Below, in pieces: positions 46,792-55,031 of a DNA stretch of 64,000 nt (position 1 is the stretch's first letter; each line of letters begins with the position of its first letter). The notes beneath the pieces were generated by a model. The model was not told the DNA's origin, did not search any database, and worked only from the letters and a program-made list of their open reading frames with translations. The translations under genes were made by a program, and so were the position numbers. This DNA comes from Alteromonas sp. BMJM2 (GTDB lineage: Bacteria; Pseudomonadota; Gammaproteobacteria; Enterobacterales; Alteromonadaceae), in contig NZ_JAPVOT010000014.1 of assembly GCF_027257845.1 (NCBI RefSeq), forward strand, positions 1-64,000, read 5' to 3'.

Positions 46792-47034
46792 TATCCCCTC
46801 TAAAAATGAGTTTCGCTGAAGGTGGGAGCTTATCCGTTATAATTCTAGATTGCCTGTATTTTTATACATATGCAACACTGTGTACTGAACACTTTGTGAG
46901 CAACAAGAAACCATTAATTCACACTTTTTAAAAAGAGCCCATAAATAGTCACATAACTCAAAGTTACCATAAATAATCACATGAAATACAATATTTAAAC
47001 ATTCGCTATTACTCTATACTTCGTGAACTCACAA

Positions 47035-47057
47035 CATGCGACATTTTTTGTCGCATG
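47035..47057. promoter_or_regulatory. WYL-type operator 1, before WYL regulator 1
   Basis: CATGCGACA-N5-TGTCGCATG is a perfect inverted repeat with 9-bp arms; the core TGCGACA-N5-TGTCGCA covers 47037-47055. It ends 50 bases before the WYL ATG at 47107, in the right place for autoregulation. The same core pattern with A/T at one position recurs at 49544, 58868, 60010 and 60425. Confidence 0.75.
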
Positions 47058-47106
47058 CTGTTGATATGCTATCGTGCTACCACATAAAGGAAACTTGTTT
47101 ACTACA

Positions 47107-48117
47107 ATGAGCGCATTTCAACGCAAATTAGACATTTTACAATTTGTGCCAACGGCACCACGTAAAGTATCAAGCCGGCAAATATTTGAGAATCTGCAGA
47201 ATTGCGGTCACAGCCACATTGATATGCGGACGATACAAAGAGATTTAGTCAATTTAGAAACCGTTGGACTTTTTGGTCTCGAAGTAGACAAACGCTCAAA
47301 ACCCTATGGCTGGTTTATCAATGCCAACTTTAAAAAGCTGAATCTTAGCTTGATGGATGGCAATACAGCGCTTGCATTTAAGGTACTCGAGCAATCAGGC
47401 GCCACCCTGCCTAATTCAACACTTAGCGAATTGCAGCCCTACTTCACCAAGGCAACGCAAATTCTGCAACAAGACAGCGATTCTCTACTCAGCAACTGGT
47501 TAAAATCGGTGGCAGAATCGCATATCACCCAGCCCCTTTTACCTCCAGAAATAGATGCAATTTCTTTTGAAAGGCTTAAAAGCGCCATCTTTTTCAAAAA
47601 ACAAATTTCGGCTGATATTAAACGCATTTTTAGCGGTGGCAATACGATGCTTTGGAAACACTACGATCGAGTAAACCCTATGGGGTTGGTTAAACAGGAT
47701 GGTCGCCAATTGTTTGTCTGTTCGTTTGGGGAGCTACACAAAAGACGCTACGCGCTACCCTTACATTTTATCAGAAACGTGCAGGTAACCGAGGATGACT
47801 GTCAGCAGAGCTTTGGCGAACTTGAAAGCGTTCAGCTACTCAATAACAACAGAAAACAGAGCATTGAGCTTAAACTGCTGGTAAAAAATAATTCGCTCTT
47901 TCTTCTTCACGGCTACAGGCTTTCTGAAGATCAAACCATTAGTCAGTCTGCCCATCCCGACCAATCGTTTTTAACCGCAACCGTAAAAGATACCAATAAG
48001 CTAAGAGCGTTTTTAAGAGGGCTTGGCGACAATATTGAAGTTATCGGCCCCCAAAAATTAAGAAATTACTTTTTAGAAATGTCGCAGAAACTATTCACGA
48101 CCTACAGTCGCTCATAG
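47107..48117 (+). CDS. WYL-domain transcriptional regulator 1
   Basis: A 336-residue regulator with an N-terminal winged helix (about 1-75: FQRKLDILQFVPTAPRKVSSRQIFENLQ and DMRTIQRDLVNLETVGLFGL), a WYL ligand/nucleic-acid sensor domain (about 130-225: RVNPMGLVKQDGRQLFVCSFGELHKRRYALPLHFI) and a C-terminal WCX-like part. It resembles the BrxR/CapW type linked to defence islands. The ATG at 47107 is preferred over GTG 47074 because homology to other WYL proteins begins there. It converges with the FtsZ paralogue gene and is divergent from satD. Confidence 0.85.
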   Translation: MSAFQRKLDILQFVPTAPRKVSSRQIFENLQNCGHSHIDMRTIQRDLVNLETVGLFGLEVDKRSKPYGWFINANFKKLNLSLMDGNTALAFKVLEQSGATLPNSTLSELQPYFTKATQILQQDSDSLLSNWLKSVAESHITQPLLPPEIDAISFERLKSAIFFKKQISADIKRIFSGGNTMLWKHYDRVNPMGLVKQDGRQLFVCSFGELHKRRYALPLHFIRNVQVTEDDCQQSFGELESVQLLNNNRKQSIELKLLVKNNSLFLLHGYRLSEDQTISQSAHPDQSFLTATVKDTNKLRAFLRGLGDNIEVIGPQKLRNYFLEMSQKLFTTYSRS

Positions 48118-48148
48118 TCTGCATGGCAGATTGTAAGTGTTGTCTTGC

Positions 48149-48169
48149 GCGCCAGTACGCCACTGGCGC
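48149..48169. terminator. Hairpin between convergent WYL 1 and FtsZ paralogue genes
   Basis: GCGCCAGT-N5-ACTGGCGC is a perfect 8-bp stem in the 74-base convergent gap. There is no clear T-run on either strand, so bidirectional termination is plausible but not certain. Confidence 0.45.
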
Positions 48170-48191
48170 TGTCCACTTCCCCTTTAATGAG

Positions 48192-49475
48192 TCACTGCTT
48201 CATTTGCTGGCGAATAAATGCCGGAATATTGAAATACTTCGACTCAAGATTTGCGTTAATGCGAGAACCGTTCATTTTCATAGGTAACATTTCTTCTATA
48301 AACTCACGATATTCTTCTAATTCTCTGCTTTGCTCTATCATATCGACTTCTTCTAACAGACTGAATTGCTCTAACTGCTTGTAGTGTTCTAACTCAGTGT
48401 ATTCGGCTGACTCAGTACTTTTCTCAAATTCGCCACCTTCTTTTATTTCGCTATGCTGTGGGGCAACAGGAATGCCCGTTGCAATAACTAATACTTCACT
48501 AAAATGGGGTAGCTCCGCCGATACCGTTACGCCAGTTATTATGAGCGCTCGGGAACTCTCAATTAAATTTTGCAGTGTCGCCAGCATTTGCTCATACATC
48601 GCTAAACTAGGCTCTTCCTTGCAAGTAAGCTGCACAATAACGCCCTGCGCTCCAATGATACTTTGATCATCAACCAATGGATTTTCTAAAGCGTGAGTTA
48701 ACGCATCGCACAGTAAGCTACCATCTTCTGCTACCCCAACACCTAATGCCGTATTTCCCTCTAATGACAAAATATGGCTAAAGTCATTAATATCTACATT
48801 GATATAGCCTGTCTTTGTCAGCATAGTGATAATAGCTTCTACAATTCGGTGCATCTGTGTATCGCAATGGCGAAATGCCGACAACAGACCAACGGTTTCA
48901 TTTAATGCGGCCATCAGCGAATCGTTTGAAAGCACTAACGTGGCATTTGCGGCTGCTTTTATTTCTTGAAGAGCAGTAAGCGCAATTTCTTTTCGCTTAC
49001 TGCCTTCGGATTTGAACGGCAAAGTAACAAAGCACATCACGTCTATGTTGTTTTTCTTAGCCATGTCTAAAAGAACAGGCGTAACCCCACTGCCAGTACC
49101 ACCACCTAACCCAGCAATAATGATGATAATGGTATCGTTTTCTATCAACGTACTTAGGGCCTCTTCACTTTGGAGAGCGGCGTTGTATGCCACCTGCGGA
49201 TCGGCGCCTGCTCCGTACCCTTTTGTTGTGGCTTCGCCTATAAGAAGAACTTCATGATTATTACATTGGTGAAGTGCAGATATATCGGTATTGATAGAAG
49301 TAAATCGAATATTGGAATGTTGACACAAGCCGGCCATGTTGGTGATTGCGTTACCTCCACAACCGCCAACGCCGATTACGTGAATATTAATTTCTTTAGA
49401 TTTTGTCTCTTTAAATTCCGAGTCTTTAGATTCTTTTTCTTTAGATTCTTTTTCTTTAGATAATAAATTGTGCAT
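48192..49475 (-). CDS. FtsZ paralogue
   Basis: A 427-residue tubulin-family GTPase. After a lysine/glutamate-rich repeat tail (about 6-28) the core begins INIHVIGVGGCGGNAI (T1), with the tubulin signature GLGGGTGSG at about 122-130 and the T7 loop NVDINDF that supplies catalytic Asp residues. A Glu-rich linker (about 345-400) leads to a FtsZ-like C-terminal tail, YFNIPAFIRQQMK, the site that normally binds FtsA and ZipA. GTPase and polymer function therefore look intact. It sits in an accessory region beside a WYL regulator, far from any division cluster, and has a WYL-type operator at 49544. The ATG at 49475 follows GAGGGG and leaves that operator upstream. Confidence 0.88.
   Translation of the reverse strand: MHNLLSKEKESKEKESKDSEFKETKSKEINIHVIGVGGCGGNAITNMAGLCQHSNIRFTSINTDISALHQCNNHEVLLIGEATTKGYGAGADPQVAYNAALQSEEALSTLIENDTIIIIIAGLGGGTGSGVTPVLLDMAKKNNIDVMCFVTLPFKSEGSKRKEIALTALQEIKAAANATLVLSNDSLMAALNETVGLLSAFRHCDTQMHRIVEAIITMLTKTGYINVDINDFSHILSLEGNTALGVGVAEDGSLLCDALTHALENPLVDDQSIIGAQGVIVQLTCKEEPSLAMYEQMLATLQNLIESSRALIITGVTVSAELPHFSEVLVIATGIPVAPQHSEIKEGGEFEKSTESAEYTELEHYKQLEQFSLLEEVDMIEQSRELEEYREFIEEMLPMKMNGSRINANLESKYFNIPAFIRQQMKQ
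49424..49460. repeat. 15-bp tandem repeat in the FtsZ paralogue N-terminus
   Basis: CTTTAGATTCTTTTT occurs twice exactly and a third time in part. It encodes the repeated pentapeptide KESKE near the protein start. Confidence 0.85.
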
Positions 49476-49543
49476 GCTGTGCCCCTCAATGAAATCATTG
49501 GCAGTAAGTGGGGTTAAAAAGGACATTAAGCATGCATTGTCCT

Positions 49544-49562
49544 TACGACAAAAACTGACGCA
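49544..49562. promoter_or_regulatory. WYL-type operator 2, before the FtsZ paralogue
   Basis: TACGACA-AAAAC-TGACGCA matches TGCGWCA-N5-TGWCGCA except for one base in the left arm. It lies 69 bases upstream of the ATG at 49475. It links the FtsZ paralogue to the WYL regulon. Confidence 0.6.
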
Positions 49563-49585
49563 CTTCGACAGAGGCACATAATTAA

Positions 49586-49610
49586 GCTCACTCTTTTTTT
49601 GATAGTGAGC
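49586..49610. promoter_or_regulatory. Inverted repeat between FtsZ paralogue and nitroreductase genes
   Basis: GCTCACT and AGTGAGC form 7-bp arms around an 11-base T-rich spacer in the divergent gap. It may be an operator or a hairpin. It is unlike the WYL-type sites. Confidence 0.35.
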
Positions 49611-49671
49611 GTCAATCCCTTTACTCTATGGCGAATAAAAAAATACAAATACGCCCACGACGGATAAAATA

Positions 49672-50346
49672 ATGCAGCCTCACGACCAATTGCCCTTACA
49701 TGACTTTATAGAATATTCAGAACCCACCATGAAGTCGCGAAGCGCTGACTTTTTAAAAGCCATGCAGCGACGACACAGTATTCGCCATTTTAGCGACCGC
49801 TCGGTGGACAAACACATTATCGAGAACTGCTTATTAACTGCTGGCACTGCACCAAGCGGCGCCAATCATCAGCCCTGGCACTTTGCTGCCATTAACTCTC
49901 CCTCGATGAAACAAAAGATCCGTGAGCACGCCGAAGCCCATGAACGTGGCTTTTATGAAGGACGCGCCGGGCAACAATGGCTAAACGACTTGAAACCATT
50001 AGGAACAGACGCAGCAAAACCGTATTTGGAAATAGCGCCTTGGCTTATTGCTGTGTTTAGTCAAAAATTTGGAGAAACCGAAGGTGGAGAAAAGCAGCAA
50101 AACTACTATGTTCATGAGTCGGTAGGCATTGCCGTGGGAATGCTGATTACCGCCCTACACAACGCCGGATTAGCGACGCTTACCCATACCCCTAAGCCTA
50201 TGAACTTTTTAACCGACGTGTGTGGTAGACCCGATAACGAAAGAGCGTACATGCTGATAATTGCGGGATATCCTGCCGACAATGCGACTATACCGGCTCA
50301 CGCCACACAGAAGAAATCACTCAGTGATATTGCGAGCTTTTTATAA
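49672..50346 (+). CDS. Nitroreductase-family flavoprotein, iodotyrosine-deiodinase-like
   Basis: A 224-residue FMN enzyme. The FMN-binding RRHSIRHFSDRSVD, the TAGTAPSGANHQPWHF block and HESVGIAVGMLITALHNAGLATLTHTP match the deiodinase-like branch of the nitroreductase superfamily. It may reduce halogenated or nitro aromatics; the substrate is unknown. The start could also be at the ATG of MKSRSADF about 57 bases downstream. Confidence 0.88.
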   Translation: MQPHDQLPLHDFIEYSEPTMKSRSADFLKAMQRRHSIRHFSDRSVDKHIIENCLLTAGTAPSGANHQPWHFAAINSPSMKQKIREHAEAHERGFYEGRAGQQWLNDLKPLGTDAAKPYLEIAPWLIAVFSQKFGETEGGEKQQNYYVHESVGIAVGMLITALHNAGLATLTHTPKPMNFLTDVCGRPDNERAYMLIIAGYPADNATIPAHATQKKSLSDIASFL

Positions 50347-50391
50347 TCACTGGAGGCTGGGTTTGCATGTCGGTGTGTTAACTGGGGTAGT

Positions 50392-50414
50392 AAATTTGGT
50401 TCTGACCCCATTTA
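50392..50414. repeat. Short TTGGTTCTGACCCC motif, possible mobile-element scar
   Basis: AAATTTGGTTCTGACCCCATTT resembles a short conserved end often seen next to IS200-like/RAYT elements and their relics in gammaproteobacteria. No transposase remains nearby, so it may be a scar. Confidence 0.3.
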
Positions 50415-50483
50415 TTTCTGTGCTACTCTGCGCGCCGGCATTCAATTCACGCAATATATACGGTTAAAAGGACACGTCTTCAC

Positions 50484-51167
50484 ATGGTTCCATGGGTTAA
50501 ATTAGGTACAGCTAAAATTCCAAACAATGGTGGCGAGTTAACCTTTTCTCAGCGAGATCAGGAGTTTAGTATTAGGCTTTCTGGCATTCGTGGCGAATTA
50601 ATGAATAGCCGCGTGTTCAATTCAGAAAAAGAACTGTCTCAAATGGGCTGTGCCCATCTTAAAACGACACCGAACGCTCATGTTTTAGTGGGTGGGTTAG
50701 GCATGGGGTATACACTACGAGCCGCGCTGAATGAAGTTACGCCAAGCTCTAAGGTTACCGTTGCCGAACTCATCCCTGAAGTTGTAGAGTGGAATAAAGG
50801 CCCCCTTGGCAACTGCGCTAAAAACCCACTACAAGACCCTAGAACGAATGTTGTACTTGGAGATGTTAAACACCTTTTAAATACCGGAAAGCCAACGTTT
50901 GATGCAATATTGCTCGACGTGGACAATGGCCCTGAAGGCCTAACTCACTCCGACAATAACTGGATTTATTCAATAGACGGTTTAGAAGAAATTTATAATG
51001 TGCTTAAACCTGGTGGCATGCTTGCCATATGGTCTGCTGGGCCTGATTATTTATTTTCCGTTCGCTTAAAAAATGCAGGCTACAAAGTGTCTACACGTAT
51101 TGCCAGAGCTCGCAAAGGAAAAGGAAGTAAGCACACTATTTTCCTAGCTAAAAAAACCACGGACTAA
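50484..51167 (+). CDS. Spermidine-synthase-like methyltransferase-fold protein
   Basis: A 227-residue protein with the Rossmann fold of spermidine synthases (VLVGGLGMGYTLRAAL, TVAELIPEVVEWNKG, VVLGDVKHLL, DAILLDVDNGPEGLTH). The key aspartates of polyamine synthases are only partly kept, so it may use another substrate. It is a single gene after a short intergenic space. Confidence 0.8.
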   Translation: MVPWVKLGTAKIPNNGGELTFSQRDQEFSIRLSGIRGELMNSRVFNSEKELSQMGCAHLKTTPNAHVLVGGLGMGYTLRAALNEVTPSSKVTVAELIPEVVEWNKGPLGNCAKNPLQDPRTNVVLGDVKHLLNTGKPTFDAILLDVDNGPEGLTHSDNNWIYSIDGLEEIYNVLKPGGMLAIWSAGPDYLFSVRLKNAGYKVSTRIARARKGKGSKHTIFLAKKTTD

Positions 51168-51533
51168 AGCATTAGTGCGCTTAGGCTAAACGCTGTTCAT
51201 TGCCATCTACCCCTTATATTTACGCCTTACATTTACTTCTCGTATTGGTTTTCAACAACCTGACGGTTAACAGAAGCTCAGTAGTGAGCGTATTAAAGGT
51301 ATGTGATGAGGTGAAGAGTTTCGGTAATTTTTTCATAATAACGTCCGAATCATACGAGCAGGCGGTGATGTTCGCAGTGAATCTTTGGCTTCAATATAGC
51401 GTAAAAGCTCCTTTTAATAAGGGCTGTAGCGCTTTTACGAATCATCAAATTAAGCTGGCTTGTTTCGTGCTGCTAATCTTTGTACCTAGCAATAAATGCT
51501 AATAACGTTGAATATGAAGATAAGGAGAACATC
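51168..51533. other. 366-base intergenic region before sodC
   Basis: No convincing gene or terminator is seen. A frame reading MPSTPYIYAL from 51200 lacks a ribosome site and coding character. The sodC promoter should lie near its right end. Confidence 0.5.
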
Positions 51534-52079
51534 ATGAAGAAACGTTTACAATTTACCCTTGCAGGGTCAATGTCATTACTACTAAGCGCAGGTTGTTTCG
51601 CGGGCCATCATCAAGAAGATGGTAAAGAGGTTATAATGAAAAACCTAGAAACTGGCAAGAGTATTGGCAGTGTAATGGTGAGCAGTTATGACGATGACGG
51701 CGTTGTGTTTACGCCTAGCCTTTCAGGATTAACACCAGGGGTGCATGGTTTTCACGTGCATCAGAATGGTGATTGCTCACCTTCAATGAAAGACGGCAAA
51801 AAGGTATTAGGCGGCGCAGCAGGTGGACACTTTGACCCCGAAAATACAGGCAAGCACGGAACCCCTTGGTCTGAAAAAGGTCACGAAGGCGACCTCCCTG
51901 TTATTTACGTTGACGAAAACGGACATGCCGACCAACCTATTTTCGCGCCAGAACTAGAACTTGAAGACATTAAAGGTCGCGCGTTAATGATTCACGCACA
52001 AGGTGATAACTATTCAGATACCCCCAAAAAGCTCGGCGGCGGTGGCGAACGCGTGGCCTGCGGTGTCATTAGTGAATAA
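51534..52079 (+). CDS. sodC: Cu/Zn superoxide dismutase, periplasmic
   Basis: A 181-residue precursor with an N-terminal signal segment (about 1-22, LLLSAGCFAG). Cu and Zn ligands lie in GFHVHQNGDC, AGGHFDPENTGKHG and HAQGDNYSD, and the C-terminus has GGGGERVACGVI with the structural Cys. It removes superoxide in the periplasm. The ATG at 51534 has an AAGGAG ribosome site. The SAGC sequence is close to a lipobox but has Ser where Leu is usual, so lipid attachment is uncertain. Confidence 0.94.
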   Translation: MKKRLQFTLAGSMSLLLSAGCFAGHHQEDGKEVIMKNLETGKSIGSVMVSSYDDDGVVFTPSLSGLTPGVHGFHVHQNGDCSPSMKDGKKVLGGAAGGHFDPENTGKHGTPWSEKGHEGDLPVIYVDENGHADQPIFAPELELEDIKGRALMIHAQGDNYSDTPKKLGGGGERVACGVISE

Positions 52080-52154
52080 GGGTAGTAAGCAAAAGCAGTC
52101 AATAAGAGCAGTAAAATAGATACATTGCCAATGTATTTAGGTTCTGTTTACATA

Positions 52155-52185
52155 CAAGAAAAGCGGCATAACGCCGCTTTTCTTG
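52155..52185 (+). terminator. Hairpin after sodC
   Basis: A perfect 13-bp stem (CAAGAAAAGCGGC / GCCGCTTTTCTTG, loop ATAAC) lies 75 bases past the sodC stop. The T-rich right arm makes it a probable terminator. Confidence 0.75.
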
Positions 52186-52798
52186 GTAGTAATCGCACTT
52201 TTGCCAAACCAAGCTCCAATAACTGTCGTGCTTCAAACCCAGTTATTTTCAATCGAACCACTTGGCTTGATTGCTAAACAACAGCGAGTGACGAGGGCCG
52301 TTTTCTCAGTTATGAAAAAATGGCACTGTTAGTGTACATTTGCTTGAAAGCCCTTCGGTTACTGATAAACCTGAATCAAATGCTTCAATCCTATCAAGAC
52401 GAAATAGAGCATATGCCTGCTTCCTAAGATTGTTGTTTACTTGGGTTACCTTGCACCACAAGGGATGAAATGGAAACGCAGAGACTCTTCAATTAGCTTT
52501 AAGGACTTTGCAATCACGGACTATAAAAGTTTCGCCGGTGGAATTGTTGAAATTAGCTACAGTCTTTATTGCGTTTTAATTTTGGGTCAGAAGAATTCTT
52601 CTGGCCTTATCATTATCACAAAAAGACCAACACGCGCTTACACGTTACAACTCATTTGTCGATAAGGTAGTTTACTTGCTCAGTGAGAAAAAGTGCCCAC
52701 TGCATATTTTCTCTGCGCTAATCGCACGGTTTAATTATATTGCACATTCTGCGCGATAAACTACAATGTTATCTCACTTACGAATTTGGAGCTTAACC
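52186..52798. other. 613-base region before the toxin-antitoxin pair
   Basis: No gene could be supported. A frame at 52441-52665 has unusual composition and no ribosome site. The antitoxin promoter probably lies close to 52740. Confidence 0.45.
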
Positions 52799-53041
52799 AT
52801 GCAGACATTAACAGCGAATGATGCCAAACGTAATTTCGGTGAACTGCTGCTGAACGCTCAACGTGAGCCAGTCAAAATTAGTAGAAACAACAAAGATGTT
52901 GTTGTTGTGATGTCGATTAGAGACTATGAAGAGCTTGAAGCTATGAAGGCCGATTACATCAAACATTGCTTTGAGTCCGCAAAAGCAAACTTAGCACAAG
53001 ACAATGTAGTTGACGGTGAAAACTTCCTAAACGCGTTGTAA
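52799..53041 (+). CDS. YefM/Phd-type antitoxin
   Basis: An 80-residue protein. MQTLTANDAKRNFGELLLNAQREPVKISRNNKDVVVVMSIRDYEELE is the Phd/YefM DNA-binding fold, and the charged C-terminal half would fold onto the toxin. The ATG at 52799 follows TTTGGAG. It precedes the ParE-type toxin gene by 7 bases and should repress the shared promoter. Confidence 0.9.
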   Translation: MQTLTANDAKRNFGELLLNAQREPVKISRNNKDVVVVMSIRDYEELEAMKADYIKHCFESAKANLAQDNVVDGENFLNAL

Positions 53042-53048
53042 GTAAAGT

Positions 53049-53348
53049 ATGCACAAAAGTAAATATAAACTAAGTCAATTAGCACAGACTCATTTACACA
53101 AAATCAAACATTATACCGTTAAAAACTTTTCCGAGAGGCAGTGGAACGCATACAAAGACACGCTTCTCACTGGATTTCAGATGCTTGCTGATAATACATC
53201 AGTAGGCAGAAGCTGTGACGATTTATATGAAAATGGATTTTATTTCCCGATTGGTAAGCACACCGCTTACTTTACTAAGGAAGACAGCTTTATTTTGGTC
53301 GTTGCAGTCCTTGGGCAATCGCAATTACCACAAAATCATTTACGATAA
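53049..53348 (+). CDS. ParE/RelE-superfamily toxin
   Basis: A 99-residue protein with the ParE-like order YKLSQLAQTHLHKIKHYTVKNFSERQWNAYKDTLL, later GRSCDDLYENGFYFPIGKHTAYFTKE and a C-terminal strand. It pairs with the adjacent antitoxin. ParE toxins act on gyrase and RelE toxins cut mRNA; which applies here cannot be told from sequence alone. Confidence 0.87.
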   Translation: MHKSKYKLSQLAQTHLHKIKHYTVKNFSERQWNAYKDTLLTGFQMLADNTSVGRSCDDLYENGFYFPIGKHTAYFTKEDSFILVVAVLGQSQLPQNHLR

Positions 53349-53518
53349 TTATCACACCCTTTCACGTTGAGTTAGGATGACAGTCTTGATGCATGTTCCG
53401 GCCCATTCCGATCACCCATTTCCCCGACCGTTCGTGCACTGCAACGCATATTTGTGTAAGCTTGAATTAGAGCCTTCAACGCCTCAGAGTTATCTAGCAA
53501 CCAAGTCTTAGAGAAACT

Positions 53519-54289
53519 TTAAATGGTTTTTGCTTTACGGTACGTTTTTCTTAAGTGCTCCATTAGCCGGATAAATATCTCTGAACATTTTGACTGTCGG
53601 CCAACATAAAGCACTTTGCACGTTCCGGCGTTTAGCGCGCCTGCCAGATAGTATTTTTCATTTTGTCCTGGTGTCGGAACTAACCTCTGTTTTCCTCTGC
53701 CCCCCCAATCTGCCCCTATCTTCGGATTCAGGTGAATATCCACTTCATCCTCATAAAACACAGGGGGCTCAGCCGAACATTTATCTAGTGCCGCTGTAAT
53801 CGCGGCCAATTTCTCTTCCTTATGCGGATCCCGTATCCGTAAAGTCGGGGCAGCTCTGCGCCAAACGATGCCGAGTTCTGGCATCCATCGTCGTAATGTA
53901 GAGCTGTGTATACGAATGCCTGTATTTTCGTGAATCACTTTCGCCAGTAATTCAGAACTCCAGCGGCTGCGCTGATAACCAAGTTCTTGCGGTGTCCATG
54001 GAATCAACAAGAACAGTATTTGGACTATTGCGTCTCCAGGTAAATAAGCAGGCTTGCCATGCTCTACATCTTTTAAACCGTCGATTGCAGATTCTTCATA
54101 CCACTTGCACCAGCGATTAACCGATGAACGCGCAGCACTCAGAAGCAATGCAACATGCTTGCGTGATTGGCCCTTGTGTACCAAAAGCACCGCATTTGCT
54201 CGACGACTAAAGCGCTTGTCCTTGCTACGTTGAACGATTTTTTCTAAACGGCGTCTCTCAGGCCGGTCAATCAATGATATTCTGTTCAT
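53519..54289 (-). pseudogene. IS630-family transposase, C-terminally truncated
   Basis: The first 256 codons of an IS630-type transposase: an N-terminal helix-turn-helix region (KHVALLLSAARSSVNRWCKWYEE) and the start of the DDE domain (FYEDEVDIHLNPKIGADWGGRG) with the first catalytic Asp. The frame ends at KAKTI, exactly where the second catalytic Asp (normally LIVDNY) should follow, so the last ~90 residues with the second Asp and the Glu are gone. The element cannot transpose itself. Nothing homologous to the missing part is seen downstream at 53349-53518. Confidence 0.85.
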
Positions 54290-54354
54290 ACTCAGTGTGG
54301 ATATGTGTTGGTGAATGTTTGGCGACTGATCTGATCGCTTAATGCACACTGAGT
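54290..54354. repeat. Inverted pair beside the IS630 gene start
   Basis: ACTCAGTGTG (54290-54299) and CACACTGAGT (54345-54354) form a perfect 10-bp inverted pair just upstream of the transposase ATG. It may be part of the element end. Confidence 0.45.
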
Positions 54355-55031
54355 TCCCTTAAAGCGATGATCTACACTTCGGAACAGTTATTTAGCGGTA
54401 CACGACGTGCTTTCACTTCTCACGGCCATATTCAAGAATTATATAATTCGGAACTAGGCTTGTTTAATGACCCGCAGAACATTTGGTGAATCAGTGATAA
54501 AAAGTCTGCATGATGCACTGTTCCTCGCTAAATTAGCGCAGACTTCTACAATAGCGGCATCTTAATGGGTAGCCGTAAGAGATATCCAAAGGTAAGCATT
54601 GTATATACTAGCTCAGACTTGACTCGGCAGTTTAGCCGAATACGTTATAGCTCTTTTCCAAGAGTCTGTGAATTTTCAAAGGTATCCATGCACAAACAGA
54701 AACGCCCTATTCATTCAGTTTAAGAGTAATTATAATTTTGGCTCTCACTTGTTACCCTAGCGAAGTTTTCCAGTAAACAATGAACTTATTCAAAGGTGGA
54801 TTACAGTCTAATTTAATTTGCTCAATGGCCGCCTGGTGCAAAATCATCAGCACTTCATCAATATGTGTTTTTTCGCCTGCTATCAGCTGAAAATTGTTTT
54901 GACCAAGAAGCCCCTCCAACGCAAAGCTCACGGCGAATACGAACATTACTATTTGCATTAATTTTAAGTTTATTATAGCGTCGTAATCATAAAAATATTT
55001 AGTTATGCATATCAATAGTCAAGGCTGAATT
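54355..55031. other. 677-base region between IS630 relic and nuclease gene
   Basis: No gene is well supported. A minus-strand frame at 54752-55015 has a hydrophobic start (MQIVMFVFAVSFALEG) but no ribosome site and no recognised match; it could be a small exported protein or a relic. The nuclease promoter should lie at the right end. Confidence 0.4.

Noticed and set aside
52441-52665. 74-codon frame before the toxin-antitoxin genes
   Set aside because: No ribosome binding site, no known motif and atypical composition; left as non-coding.
54752-55015. 87-codon minus-strand frame with a hydrophobic start
   Set aside because: A signal-like segment is visible but no ribosome site or homology, and it ends in a region crowded with mobile DNA; kept only as a note.
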